From contig NZ_VCQV01000005.1 in NCBI RefSeq assembly GCF_007845645.1, positions 124,001-188,000 on the forward strand: a DNA stretch of 64,000 nucleotides, read 5' to 3'. The notes beneath the pieces were generated by a model. It searched no databases, had not been told where the DNA came from, and saw only the letters and a list, made by a program, of their open reading frames with translations. The position numbers and the translations under genes are program-made. The stretch comes from Leekyejoonella antrihumi. Lineage in GTDB: Bacteria > Actinomycetota > Actinomycetes > Actinomycetales > Dermatophilaceae. Each line of letters starts with the position of its first letter. The stretch's first letter is position 1. Positions 7,495 through 16,513 of this stretch are shown piece by piece.

Positions 7495-9615
7495 TCAGCG
7501 GCCCCTGCGGGTGACGCAGCGGATGAGCCGTTTGGCGCGCCGCGACACCATCAACTCGTCCAGCGTCAGCGCCACTTTGTCCGGACCGGCGATGGGCAGC
7601 CGCCAGTTCGGGTACTCCTCATCGGTGCCCGGCTGGTTGATCGTCCGTTCGTCCCCCACCAGGTCGGCCACGGACACCCCGATCAGCCGGCTGGGCGACC
7701 AGGTGAGGTAGCGGTGCAGTGCACCGACCTGGTCCTCGATGGTCGACTTCTCGCCGAGCAGACCACGCCTGCGCAGCTCGGCCAGCACGGCCTCGCGCTG
7801 AGCGTCATCGGCGCGAATCTCCTCCTCCAGCGGACGCGTCAGCAGTCCGAGCTCGTGACGGACCGCGATGTGCTCACCCTGCAGGTATCCCGCGGTCGGC
7901 GGCAGGTCGTGCGTCGTCACGCTCGCGAGGCACAGCTCCCGATAGGTCTCCGGCGCTCGCGGTGCGACGCCGTCCTTACGCTCGAACCACAGGATCGAGG
8001 TGCCCAGCACCCCGCGCTCGGCCAGGTAGTCTCGGACCCAGTCTTCCACCGTGCCAAGGTCTTCCCCGATCACCAGCGCACCGGCTCGATGCGCCTCGAG
8101 GGCAAGTATGCCGATCAGCGCCTCGTGGTCGTACTGCACGTAGGTGCCTTCGGTGGCCGGTCGTCCACGCGGCACCCACCACAGGCGGAAGAGGCCGATG
8201 ATGTGGTCCACCCGCACCCCCCCGGCCATCGCCATGATCGTCCGCAGCATCTCGCGGTAGGGCGCGTAGCCCAGCTCGGCGAGCCGGTCCGGTCGCCATG
8301 GTGGCTGGCTCCAGTCCTGCCCGAGCTGGTTGTAGTCGTCCGGCGGTGCACCGACACTGATGTCCCGCGCCAGCACATCGCCCAGTGCCCACGCGTCCGA
8401 GCCGTCGGGGTGCACGCCGACGGCCAGGTCGTGGATGACGCCGAGCCGCATACCCGCCGCACGCAGCTCTCGCTGTGCCTCGGCAAGCTGGGCCTGGACG
8501 ACCCACTGCAGCCAGCAATGGAACTCGATGTCGCCGGCCAGTCGCTCGCGCTCCGCAGTCACGGCGTCGCTCCGCGGGTCCTGCAGCTCCTTCGGCCAGT
8601 CCTCCCAAGGCAGCCCGCGGTCCATGACGATGGCGCACCAGGTGGCGTAGTCGACCAGTCCCTGCCCCTCCCGCTCGCAGAACACCTCGAAGTCGCGGCG
8701 CCTGCGGTGGGTTCGCTCCGTGCGGAAGATCATTCGCAGCGCGGCCTGTTTTGCCTGCCAGCTGCTGTCGCGGTCCAGTCGATCGAGGTGGTTCAGGCGC
8801 CGGGCGTCGTCGCTGTGCCATTCGACGAGCTGGTGCTCGGCAGCCGACAGGTAGCCGACCTCCGGCACCTCCTCGACGCGGATGTACATCGGGTTGACGA
8901 AGCGCCGCGAGGTGGGCAGGTAGGGCGACGGCTCCATGGCCGGGACGGGCTCTGCCGCGTGCACCGGATTGACCAGCACGAAGTCCGCGCCCTGGCGCGC
9001 ACCCCACGTCCCCAGCTCGGCCAGGTCGGCCGCGTCGCCGATGCCCCACGAGCGGTCGGAACGCACGGCATACAGTTGCGTCAGCAGTCCCCACGCCCGG
9101 TCTCGTTTGAGCGTCCCGGGAAGCTCCAGGTGCGGGGGCGTGACGATGACCGTCGTCGACGCGGACTGGTCGCCGTAGTCGATCTCGAGTCGGTGATATC
9201 CAAGTGGAAGGTCGCCCGGCAGCTCGAGCGTCGCCTCGCCCATCAGCACCCCGTCGACGGTGCGCGGCTCGACCCAGTGCTCGACCTGCGCAAGGTCGCG
9301 CAGGTCACCATCCTCCAGGTGCATCCGAGCCAGCAGCTCACTGCCGTCCGGCACATGCACGGGAACCCATGGGGTCCATCCCTCCCGCAAGATCACCACC
9401 CGTGGCAGCACCCGGCGCCAGGCGCTCTCGGCGAAGCCCTCGAGTGCGGCCAGCACCGCTGCGTCGTTCGAGGCGTCGACCCCGAGCGCGGCAAGCACCG
9501 ACACGATGGTGTCGTCGGACACCATGATGCGGCTGCCCTGCCAGTCCCAGTAGTCCGTTGCGACACCATGTGCGCGAGCGAGCTGGGCAAGGGCGGATGG
9601 TGCGGCGTCGGGCAT
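7495..9615 (-). CDS. malQ: 4-alpha-glucanotransferase (amylomaltase)
   Basis: A 706-residue GH77 enzyme that transfers alpha-1,4-glucan segments in maltodextrin and glycogen metabolism. GH77 signatures are GGVRVDHIIGLFRLWW with the catalytic Asp, VIGEDLGTVEDWV with the acid/base Glu, and SVTTHDLPPTAGYLQG. The first 150 or so residues form the extra N-terminal domains seen in the long actinobacterial type. The open frame runs upstream to 10404, but the family start is the ATG at 9615 (MPDAAPSALAQ), just divergent from the mscS-type gene; the extension lies antisense to that gene and is not real. A GH13 glucosidase is found 1.5 kb away. Confidence 0.94.
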   Translation of the reverse strand: MPDAAPSALAQLARAHGVATDYWDWQGSRIMVSDDTIVSVLAALGVDASNDAAVLAALEGFAESAWRRVLPRVVILREGWTPWVPVHVPDGSELLARMHLEDGDLRDLAQVEHWVEPRTVDGVLMGEATLELPGDLPLGYHRLEIDYGDQSASTTVIVTPPHLELPGTLKRDRAWGLLTQLYAVRSDRSWGIGDAADLAELGTWGARQGADFVLVNPVHAAEPVPAMEPSPYLPTSRRFVNPMYIRVEEVPEVGYLSAAEHQLVEWHSDDARRLNHLDRLDRDSSWQAKQAALRMIFRTERTHRRRRDFEVFCEREGQGLVDYATWCAIVMDRGLPWEDWPKELQDPRSDAVTAERERLAGDIEFHCWLQWVVQAQLAEAQRELRAAGMRLGVIHDLAVGVHPDGSDAWALGDVLARDISVGAPPDDYNQLGQDWSQPPWRPDRLAELGYAPYREMLRTIMAMAGGVRVDHIIGLFRLWWVPRGRPATEGTYVQYDHEALIGILALEAHRAGALVIGEDLGTVEDWVRDYLAERGVLGTSILWFERKDGVAPRAPETYRELCLASVTTHDLPPTAGYLQGEHIAVRHELGLLTRPLEEEIRADDAQREAVLAELRRRGLLGEKSTIEDQVGALHRYLTWSPSRLIGVSVADLVGDERTINQPGTDEEYPNWRLPIAGPDKVALTLDELMVSRRAKRLIRCVTRRGR

Positions 9616-9690
9616 GCCCGCAGTCTGGCAGAGCGTCTCGCATCGTGCGACATGCAGGCAGGCTCGTCGCGAGTTGGGAGGATGGGGCGC

Positions 9691-10608
9691 ATGCCGCATC
9701 TGCACCTGGTCGACAACTCCCCGGACAGCGTCACCGGTTGGCTCATCGGAACACCGTTGATGGTCATCGCGATCATCGTGTGCGCCGTGGTCCTCCGGTG
9801 GCTGATCCATCGCGCCATTTCCCGAGTCGTCAAGTCGATGATCTCGCACGGCCCCAGGCGTCCCCCGTCCGAGTCGCCGCGTGCCGCGCGGGTGCTGCGC
9901 CAGGCCGCCGGGCTGGACAACGAACGTCGAGCCCAGCGCGCGGAGACCACCGGGTCCGTGCTGCGCTCGGTCACCTCGTTGGTTGTCTTCGGCATCGCCG
10001 CACTGACGATCATGGCCGAGGTCGGGGTGCCTCTCGGCCCATTGCTGGCCTCCGCCGGCGTGGGCGGTGTGGCTCTGGGCTTCGGGGCGCAGAGCCTCGT
10101 GAAGGACTTCCTCTCCGGCATCTTCATGATCGTCGAGGACCAGTACGGCGTCGGTGATGTCATCGACACCGGCGATCTCATGGGCACGGTCGAGGAGGTC
10201 ACCCTCCGCATCACCCGAATCCGCGACTTCGAAGGCGCTGTCTGGTATCTGCGCAACGGCGAGATCCTGCGAATCGGCAACCGGTCCCAGGGCTGGTCCA
10301 CCGCGCTGATCGACATCCCGATCGGCTACGACCAACCGGTCGACATCGCGACCCGTGCACTGGAGCAGATCGCCCAGGACCTCGACGACGCGCCGGAGTG
10401 GCACCAGCTGCTGCTCGAGACGCCCACCGTCAATGGAGTGCAGTCCGTTGCCGCCGGTGAGATCAACCTCCGGATGACCGCCAAGTGCGTGCCCATGCAG
10501 CAGTATGGCGTCACCCGTGAGCTGCGTCGGCGAGCCAAGGAGGCCTTCGACGCCGCCGGAGTCAAGGGTCCCGAGCTGCCGCCCTACGCCAAGGGCCCAG
10601 CAACCTGA
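9691..10608 (+). CDS. Mechanosensitive ion channel, MscS family
   Basis: A 305-residue small-conductance channel. Hydrophobic helices lie at about 14-33 and 92-112, followed by the pore helix LLASAGVGGVALGFGAQSLV (roughly 114-133) with the Gly/Ala packing surface of MscS TM3, then the beta and alpha/beta cytoplasmic domains. It releases osmolytes on hypo-osmotic shock. The ATG at 9691 has GGGAGG 9 bp upstream; the in-frame ATG at 9682 lies within the ribosome site. It is divergent from malQ across 75 bp and followed by a hemoglobin gene 23 bp downstream, possibly in one transcript. Confidence 0.92.
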   Translation: MPHLHLVDNSPDSVTGWLIGTPLMVIAIIVCAVVLRWLIHRAISRVVKSMISHGPRRPPSESPRAARVLRQAAGLDNERRAQRAETTGSVLRSVTSLVVFGIAALTIMAEVGVPLGPLLASAGVGGVALGFGAQSLVKDFLSGIFMIVEDQYGVGDVIDTGDLMGTVEEVTLRITRIRDFEGAVWYLRNGEILRIGNRSQGWSTALIDIPIGYDQPVDIATRALEQIAQDLDDAPEWHQLLLETPTVNGVQSVAAGEINLRMTAKCVPMQQYGVTRELRRRAKEAFDAAGVKGPELPPYAKGPAT

Positions 10609-10631
10609 CGGCGGACGCGGGCTGGCACACT

Positions 10632-11033
10632 GTGCGCGTGAGTGCGCAGCTGCCGGCAGAGACGTTCTATGACCAGGTGGGCGGTCCGGAGACCTTCCAC
10701 CGGCTGGTGCACGAGTTCTATCTCGGGGTGGCCGATGACCCGGAGCTGCGCGCCCTGTATCCCGAGGCGGACCTCGGTCCGGCCGAGGTGCGGCTGCGGA
10801 TGTTCCTCGAGCAGTATTTCGGCGGGCCCACCACCTACAGTCAGCAGCGTGGGCATCCCCGCCTGCGGATGCGCCATGTGCCGTATGCCGTGACGACCGC
10901 CCAGCGCGACCGCTGGCTGACCCATATGCTGCACGCCGTCGACACGCTCGACCTGGACGAGCTGCACGACTCGATGATGCGCGACTACTTCACCCGCGCG
11001 GCCTACTCGCTGGTGAACGCGCCCGACGAGTGA
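10632..11033 (+). CDS. glbO: Group II truncated hemoglobin
   Basis: A 133-residue 2-on-2 globin. Features of the TrHbII (GlbO) group are TFYDQVGGPETFHRLVHEFY at the A/B helices, the B10-type Tyr in that segment, FGGPTTYSQQRGHPRLRMRH with the proximal histidine region, and W in RDRWLTHM (G8). It binds oxygen or NO and is thought to protect against oxidative and nitrosative stress. Two GTG starts are possible (10632, 10638) with no clear ribosome site. A CACACT hexamer 7 bp before 10638 would fit a leaderless start there. Confidence 0.9.
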   Translation: MRVSAQLPAETFYDQVGGPETFHRLVHEFYLGVADDPELRALYPEADLGPAEVRLRMFLEQYFGGPTTYSQQRGHPRLRMRHVPYAVTTAQRDRWLTHMLHAVDTLDLDELHDSMMRDYFTRAAYSLVNAPDE

Positions 11034-11123
11034 CCGGCACGGCACCGCCGAATCCGTGACAACCTGTCGGGCACGCGTACCCGGCTGGACAGCACCCCGC
11101 CCGGAGTCTCAGACTGGTCTCCC

Positions 11124-12860
11124 GTGACTTCTTCGACGTTCTCCGACCGTGCCGATCACGTGTTGCACACCGCGCATCAGGGCGGCGCCTGGTGGCGCAG
11201 CGCGGTGATCTACCAGATCTATCCGCGCTCGTTCGCCGACGCGAACGGCGATGGCATCGGCGACCTCGCGGGCATCACGACGCGCCTGCCCTACCTCCGC
11301 GCGCTCGGCGTCGACGCCATCTGGTTGTCGCCCTTCTACACCTCTCCGCAGGCCGATGCCGGGTATGACGTCGCGGACTACCGGGACATCGACCCGCTCT
11401 TCGGGAGCCTCGCCGACGCAGACCTGCTGATCAAGAGCGCCCACGACCTTGCGCTGAAGGTCATCGTCGACCTGGTCCCGAACCACTCCTCCGACGAGCA
11501 CCCCTGGTTCCAGACCGCGCTGGCGTCCGCCCCAGGCTCCCCCGAACGCGACCGCTACATGTTCCGCGACGGCTCGGGACCGGGGGGCGGCGAGCCTCCG
11601 AACAACTGGCAGAGCGTATTCGGTGGGCCGGCCTGGAGCCGGGCCGCCGAGCCCGGTACCCCCGGACAGTGGTATCTGCACCTCTTCGACGCCAAGCAGC
11701 CCGACTTCAACTGGCAGAACGCCGACGTGCGCCACGAGTTCGAGGACGTGCTGCGCTTCTGGCTGGACCGCGGCGTCGACGGCTTCCGAGTCGACGTCGC
11801 ACACGGCCTGGTCAAGGCGCCCGGCCTGCCGGACTGGAGCGGCCCGATGAACATGCTCGACCTGGTCGACAAGGACCTCGACCGTCCGCCGATGTGGGAC
11901 CAGGACCCGGTGCACGAGATCTACCGGTCCTGGCGGAAGATCCTCGACTCCTACAACCCTCCATCCGCCGTCGACCATGACGCGGCGCAGGACCGGGTGA
12001 TGTGCGCGGAGGCCTGGGTCGACCCGCCCGAGCGCGCCGCGCTCTACGTCCGGGACGGCGAGTTCCATCAGGCCTTCAACTTCGACTTCCTCCAGTCGGA
12101 CTGGACCGCGCGGAGCCTGCATCGCAACATCACCCGCTCACTGGAGGCCAATGACGGCGTCGGCGCGCCCACCACCTGGGTCCTGTCCAACCACGACGTC
12201 GTCCGGCACGCCAGTCGCCTCGGCCTGCCGATCGGCACACCCCGCCCCAACGGCATCGGTGTCGGTGATCCCCAGCCGGACCCGGTCCTCGGTCTGCGGC
12301 GGGCCCGCGCGGCCACGACCCTCATGCTGGCCCTGCCCGGCGGCGCCTACCTCTATCAGGGCGAGGAGCTCGGCCTGCCCGAGCACACCACGATGCCCGA
12401 CGCTGCGCGGCAGGACCCGACCTGGGAGCGCACCCGGCACGCGGAGCGCGGGCGGGACGGCGCCCGGGTGCCGATCCCCTGGGAAGAAGCCGCACCCACC
12501 TATGGATTCGGTCCGACAGGCCGTTCGTGGCTGCCTCAACCTGAGGTCTACGGTGAGCTCGCCGTCGACCAGCAGGACGGCCGCGAGGGGTCGACCCTCG
12601 AGCTCTACAGGCTGTTGCTGCGAACCCGGGCCGAGCACCACCTCGGCGAGGGCTCACTCATCTGGCTGGATGCCGGTCAGGACGTTGTCTCGTTCGAGAA
12701 CGCCACGGTGCAGGGCCGAGTGCGCGTGCTGCTCAACCTCGGCGGGGCGCCCCTCCCCCTGCCTGATGACGCCGTGCTGCTGGCCGCGAGCGGCCCCGTC
12801 GACGAAGGCGTCGTACCCGTCGACACCACGGTCTGGTTCACCGCCGGAGGTCATCAGTAG
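11124..12860 (+). CDS. GH13 alpha-glucosidase
   Basis: A 578-residue intracellular alpha-amylase-family enzyme of the oligo-1,6-/alpha-glucosidase type. The four conserved GH13 regions are visible: DLVPNHSS, DGFRVDVAHGL (nucleophile Asp), CAEAWV (acid/base Glu) and VLSNHDV. The N-terminus WWRSAVIYQIYPRSFADANGDGIGDLAGI is the classic subfamily start. No signal peptide, so it acts on imported maltose or trehalose-like sugars. It starts at GTG and stands alone, followed 32 bp later by an SDR gene. The exact substrate cannot be decided by eye. Confidence 0.92.
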   Translation: MTSSTFSDRADHVLHTAHQGGAWWRSAVIYQIYPRSFADANGDGIGDLAGITTRLPYLRALGVDAIWLSPFYTSPQADAGYDVADYRDIDPLFGSLADADLLIKSAHDLALKVIVDLVPNHSSDEHPWFQTALASAPGSPERDRYMFRDGSGPGGGEPPNNWQSVFGGPAWSRAAEPGTPGQWYLHLFDAKQPDFNWQNADVRHEFEDVLRFWLDRGVDGFRVDVAHGLVKAPGLPDWSGPMNMLDLVDKDLDRPPMWDQDPVHEIYRSWRKILDSYNPPSAVDHDAAQDRVMCAEAWVDPPERAALYVRDGEFHQAFNFDFLQSDWTARSLHRNITRSLEANDGVGAPTTWVLSNHDVVRHASRLGLPIGTPRPNGIGVGDPQPDPVLGLRRARAATTLMLALPGGAYLYQGEELGLPEHTTMPDAARQDPTWERTRHAERGRDGARVPIPWEEAAPTYGFGPTGRSWLPQPEVYGELAVDQQDGREGSTLELYRLLLRTRAEHHLGEGSLIWLDAGQDVVSFENATVQGRVRVLLNLGGAPLPLPDDAVLLAASGPVDEGVVPVDTTVWFTAGGHQ

Positions 12861-12892
12861 GCTGACTGCAGCCCCACTCGTGAGGAGTCGAC

Positions 12893-13678
12893 ATGCAGCT
12901 GACCGGCGTGGTCGCACTCGTCACCGGCAGTTCCTCGGGCCTGGGTGCCTCGGTCGCCCGCGCTCTGGCCTCCGCCGGCGCCCAGGTCCTCGTCCATGGC
13001 CGCGACTCCGCCCGCGCGAACGGTGTTGCCGGAGCGATCGAGGGCACGGTCGTGCTGGGTGACCTGACCCGTCCCGACCAGATCGACGACATCGCCCGCC
13101 AGGCACTCGCGGTCGACGGCCACGTCGACCTGCTGGTGAACAACGCGGGGCAGGGGTGGGCCGGCCCGTTCACCGAGATGACGAACCTCGACATCGACCG
13201 CCTGGTCGCGCTGAACCTGACCGCACCCATCCTGCTGACGCAGGCTCTCCTCCCGCAGATGCTGTGTCGCCAGACCGGGCATGTCTGCTTCATCAGCTCG
13301 GTGACGGGTCGCACGAGCGTGGCCGGAGAGTCGGTGTATGCCGCCACGAAGGCGGGGTTGGACGGCTTCGCCGACTCGCTCCGCCTGGAGACCATCGGCA
13401 CTGGAGTCGGTGTGAGCGTCGCTGTGCCCGCGGTGATCGACACCCCGTTCTTCGCCCGGCGCGGGCAGGCCTACAACCGCGGGCGACCGCGCCCGGTTCC
13501 GGCGACGCAGGTCGCGAGCGCCGTCGTCCACATGATCGAGCAGGATGCAGCAGAGATCTGGACACCTCGCTGGTTGCGCGCGGTCGGCGTGGCACGCCAC
13601 ACCGCACCACGGGCCTACCGCGGCCTCGCCGCCCGATTCGGCGAACAGATCCGGGTCGCTCCGCCGGACCCACGTTGA
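12893..13678 (+). CDS. Short-chain dehydrogenase/reductase
   Basis: A 261-residue classical SDR. The cofactor loop TGSSSGLGASVA lies near residue 11, NNAGQGW near 83, and the catalytic Ser plus YAATK at about 146-150 are intact. The first Arg after beta2 (VHGRDSAR) suggests NADPH. GAGGAG precedes the ATG. Substrate unknown; the C-terminal stretch with a basic and Ala-rich tail is longer than the minimum SDR. It is followed by a membrane protein on the same strand. Confidence 0.88.
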   Translation: MQLTGVVALVTGSSSGLGASVARALASAGAQVLVHGRDSARANGVAGAIEGTVVLGDLTRPDQIDDIARQALAVDGHVDLLVNNAGQGWAGPFTEMTNLDIDRLVALNLTAPILLTQALLPQMLCRQTGHVCFISSVTGRTSVAGESVYAATKAGLDGFADSLRLETIGTGVGVSVAVPAVIDTPFFARRGQAYNRGRPRPVPATQVASAVVHMIEQDAAEIWTPRWLRAVGVARHTAPRAYRGLAARFGEQIRVAPPDPR

Positions 13679-13715
13679 CATTCTGTTCACAGGCAAGCCT
13701 GGCATCATACGGCCC

Positions 13716-14381
13716 ATGCAGCGGACCGAGCGCACCGGGCCCGACCCTGCGCGCCTGGTTATCGATCGCGCCTTCGTTCGAGACTCTGCGGTGCGTGGCG
13801 GACGGCTGCTCGTCGAGACGGTGATGGTGCCATCGCTGTTGCTCTACGGCGGCATCATGACGCTCGGCAAGATCTGGGGTCTGGCGGCGGTCCTCTGCTG
13901 GTGTGCGTTCACGGTCGGGCTGCGCCTGCATCACTCGGCGCGGGTGCCACGGACCCTCCTGCTCGCCGTGGGCATGCTTGTTGGGCGGACCACCATCGCG
14001 CTGGCGCTGTCCAGCGTCTACGTGTTCCTGCTGCAGCCCATCGCAGGCTCCTTGTTCATGGCTGTGCTCTTCCTCGGCAGCGCGGCGATCGGGCGACCGA
14101 TCACCATGCATCTCGCACGCGACTTCATCGCCTTGCCACAGGCGCTCTTCCACGATCGCCTCGCACGGCGGATGTTCACCCAGGTGTGCGTGCTGTGGGG
14201 TGTCTCCAGACTCATCGATGCCGCGATGAGCGTCGGATTTCTTCGGCTCGGCCTCGGCGCCGGCCTGCTGTCGCGGGGGCTGCTCAGCTCGACGCTGACG
14301 GTGGCCTCGATTGCCGTGTGCACCGCATGGGGCTGGTCCAGGATCCGCCGAATGCCGAACTTCACCATCGCCACCTCCTGA
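13716..14381 (+). CDS. VC0807-family membrane protein
   Basis: A 221-residue integral membrane protein with about five to six hydrophobic segments, the first near residues 31-55 (VMVPSLLLYGGIMTLGKIWGL) and others at about 60-78, 84-106, 110-130, 160-185 and 190-208. The LLYGG and LF(L/M)GS-type patterns fit the VC0807 family of unknown function. It ends 32 bp before the PAP2/DGAT fusion gene, so the two may be co-transcribed and share a role at the membrane. No catalytic residues can be named. Confidence 0.6.
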   Translation: MQRTERTGPDPARLVIDRAFVRDSAVRGGRLLVETVMVPSLLLYGGIMTLGKIWGLAAVLCWCAFTVGLRLHHSARVPRTLLLAVGMLVGRTTIALALSSVYVFLLQPIAGSLFMAVLFLGSAAIGRPITMHLARDFIALPQALFHDRLARRMFTQVCVLWGVSRLIDAAMSVGFLRLGLGAGLLSRGLLSSTLTVASIAVCTAWGWSRIRRMPNFTIATS

Positions 14382-14413
14382 CGGTGCCGCTGCCCGTGTG
14401 CTAGGACGAGGGG

Positions 14414-16513
14414 GTGGAGCCGACGACCACCTCCTGCCCGCGACGCCCGCCGGTATGGCGGGAGCTGCTGCTGGGACTCGGCCTGTTCGCGCTCTACCTG
14501 GTCGTCGACAGCCTCGGTGGTTCGGGACGCACCCACGCCGCGGAGCGCAACGCCCAGTGGATCAGCCGGGTCGAGACCCGGCTGCACCTCGACGTCGAGC
14601 GCTGGCTCAACGGCGCGATCGTGCCGCATCACACCCTGACCGTCGCGGCCAACTACGAGTACGCGACAACCTACGTCATCAGTGCGCTGCTCATGCTGGT
14701 GCTCGCCTACTGGAAGACACCGGCGGTCTATCGACTGGCGCGCAACAGCTTCGTCATCCTCAACCTGCTGGCATTCGGGTGTTTCGTGTCGTTCCCGTTG
14801 ATGCCGCCGCGGATGCTCCGGTCGGGATTCGTCGACACGGTCGCGCAGGATGCCACCGTCGGCTCATGGGGGTCGCCGCTGGTCGCCCATGCCAACCAGC
14901 TCGCGGCGATGCCGTCGCTACACATCGCCTGGGCTCTGTGGGTCAGCGTGATGCTCGCGCGCCTGTCGCACGCTCACTGGCTTCAGCTGGTCAGCGCCAT
15001 CCACGTCGCCGTGACCGTGGTCGTTGTGCTGGCCACGGCAAACCACTACCTCCTCGATGCCGTCGGCGCGGCAGCAGTCGTCGCGGTCGCCGTCCTGGCC
15101 GCCGAGGCGTGGACCGCGGAGCCGGGTCAACTGGCCACCGCGGACGAGTTCTTTCTCAACGTGGAGGACGGGCCCAACGCGCAGAACGTCGGCGGCTACG
15201 TCATTCTCGATCCTGGCGGAGGCACCTGTCCGTCCCGGGACGACATCCGCGATCTCGCGCGCGACAACCTGTCCGCACACCCACGTTTCGTCTCCGCCTT
15301 GGACACGAGCGGTCGGCGCCCTCGCTGGGCCGGGCTCGACACAATGGACTGGGATCTGCACATCACCCAGATCGACCTGCCGCCCGGCAGCGATCAGGAG
15401 GCGCTGGATGGCGTCGTTGCGCACCTCCATGCCCAGCGCCTCCCCAGGGACCGGCCGTTGTGGCGCATCGCGATGATCTACGGGCTTCCCCACGGCCGAG
15501 CGGCCTTCGTGGTGCTGATGCACCACTGCATGGCCGATGGCGTCGGCGGGGTCGACCAAGTGCTCGCCCTGGTCCGGCCGACCGTCGATCCGGGAGCCAC
15601 CCAGCACCGACCACCGGGGCGGCTGCAGTCCGTCCTGGCCATCGCCGCAGGCCTGGGTCAGCTCGCGACGGATGGCAAACCCTCCGTCGTCCTCGATGTG
15701 GGGGCGGGCCGAACCTCACTCGGCACCGTCCAGCTCGAGTTCGATGAGGTGCGTCGGCTGGCGCACGAGCACGAGGTAACCGTCACCCAGCTGCTCCTGG
15801 CCCTCGTGGGATCTGCCGTTGCCGCGGCGAGTCCGCAGCTGACAGAGCGTTGTCGAAACCGTCTACGCGTCTCGGTGCCGGTCCTGCTTCAAGCGCCGGG
15901 CGCGTGCGATGCGGCCAACTCGACTGCTGCCGTCATCATCAACGCACCCGCCCGAGCTGCGAACCCGACCGACCTCCTGCCAGAGGTCACCACCTTCTCG
16001 CGCGCCCTACGCTCGCCTACTCGCGCGCTCGCCTCCCGGTGGGTCATGTCCTCGGCGCTACGCATGGTGCCGGCGGCGGGGCGGCGGGCGTTCGCGCACA
16101 CGGTGTACGGACGCCGCTTCTTCAATGGCATCGTGTCGAACATCCCTGGACCACCCGGCGACATGTTCACCCTCGCGAACGCGACCATGGCAGAGGTCTA
16201 CCCATTGCTTCCGCCCGCGCCAGGCGCACCTGTCACGGTCGGTGCACTGACGTGGGGCCGAAAGCTCGGGATCGGCATCACCACCGATCCGGACGTGCTC
16301 GACGCGCACGACGTCGCCGACGGGTTGCGCACCGGTTTCCGCACTGCACTCGCCCGCACCCCGAGGCCGCAGGACACGCCGGCGGCCCGACCCACGGCGC
16401 CCGGTCAGCCGTCCTCCTCGAACTCTCGAGGCGCGCCCCAGGCAAGGACCAGGAAGAGCTTGGCCCGCTCACGGGGAGAGTCGAGGGCGTCGCCGAACAC
16501 CTCGCGCAGCTGA
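14414..16513 (+). CDS. PAP2-family phosphatase fused to WS/DGAT acyltransferase
   Basis: A 699-residue two-domain protein. Residues 1-230 are a membrane domain with about six helices and the PAP2/inositol-phosphotransferase-like motifs PSLH (167-170) and HYLLD (211-215). From about 235 it is a wax ester synthase/diacylglycerol acyltransferase with the catalytic HHCMADG (370-376), the PLWRI element before it, and SNIPGPP near the C-terminus. The arrangement suggests that phosphatidic acid is dephosphorylated and the diacylglycerol then acylated to triacylglycerol at the membrane by one polypeptide; the architecture is known in actinobacteria, the coupling is inferred. The last 36 codons overlap antisense with pucR and look non-conserved. 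Confidence 0.85.
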   Translation: MEPTTTSCPRRPPVWRELLLGLGLFALYLVVDSLGGSGRTHAAERNAQWISRVETRLHLDVERWLNGAIVPHHTLTVAANYEYATTYVISALLMLVLAYWKTPAVYRLARNSFVILNLLAFGCFVSFPLMPPRMLRSGFVDTVAQDATVGSWGSPLVAHANQLAAMPSLHIAWALWVSVMLARLSHAHWLQLVSAIHVAVTVVVVLATANHYLLDAVGAAAVVAVAVLAAEAWTAEPGQLATADEFFLNVEDGPNAQNVGGYVILDPGGGTCPSRDDIRDLARDNLSAHPRFVSALDTSGRRPRWAGLDTMDWDLHITQIDLPPGSDQEALDGVVAHLHAQRLPRDRPLWRIAMIYGLPHGRAAFVVLMHHCMADGVGGVDQVLALVRPTVDPGATQHRPPGRLQSVLAIAAGLGQLATDGKPSVVLDVGAGRTSLGTVQLEFDEVRRLAHEHEVTVTQLLLALVGSAVAAASPQLTERCRNRLRVSVPVLLQAPGACDAANSTAAVIINAPARAANPTDLLPEVTTFSRALRSPTRALASRWVMSSALRMVPAAGRRAFAHTVYGRRFFNGIVSNIPGPPGDMFTLANATMAEVYPLLPPAPGAPVTVGALTWGRKLGIGITTDPDVLDAHDVADGLRTGFRTALARTPRPQDTPAARPTAPGQPSSSNSRGAPQARTRKSLARSRGESRASPNTSRS

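Noticed and set aside
7714-9690. Very long plus-strand frame joined to the mscS-type gene
   Set aside because: It lies antisense to malQ, has no family likeness, and the channel has its own start and ribosome site at 9691.
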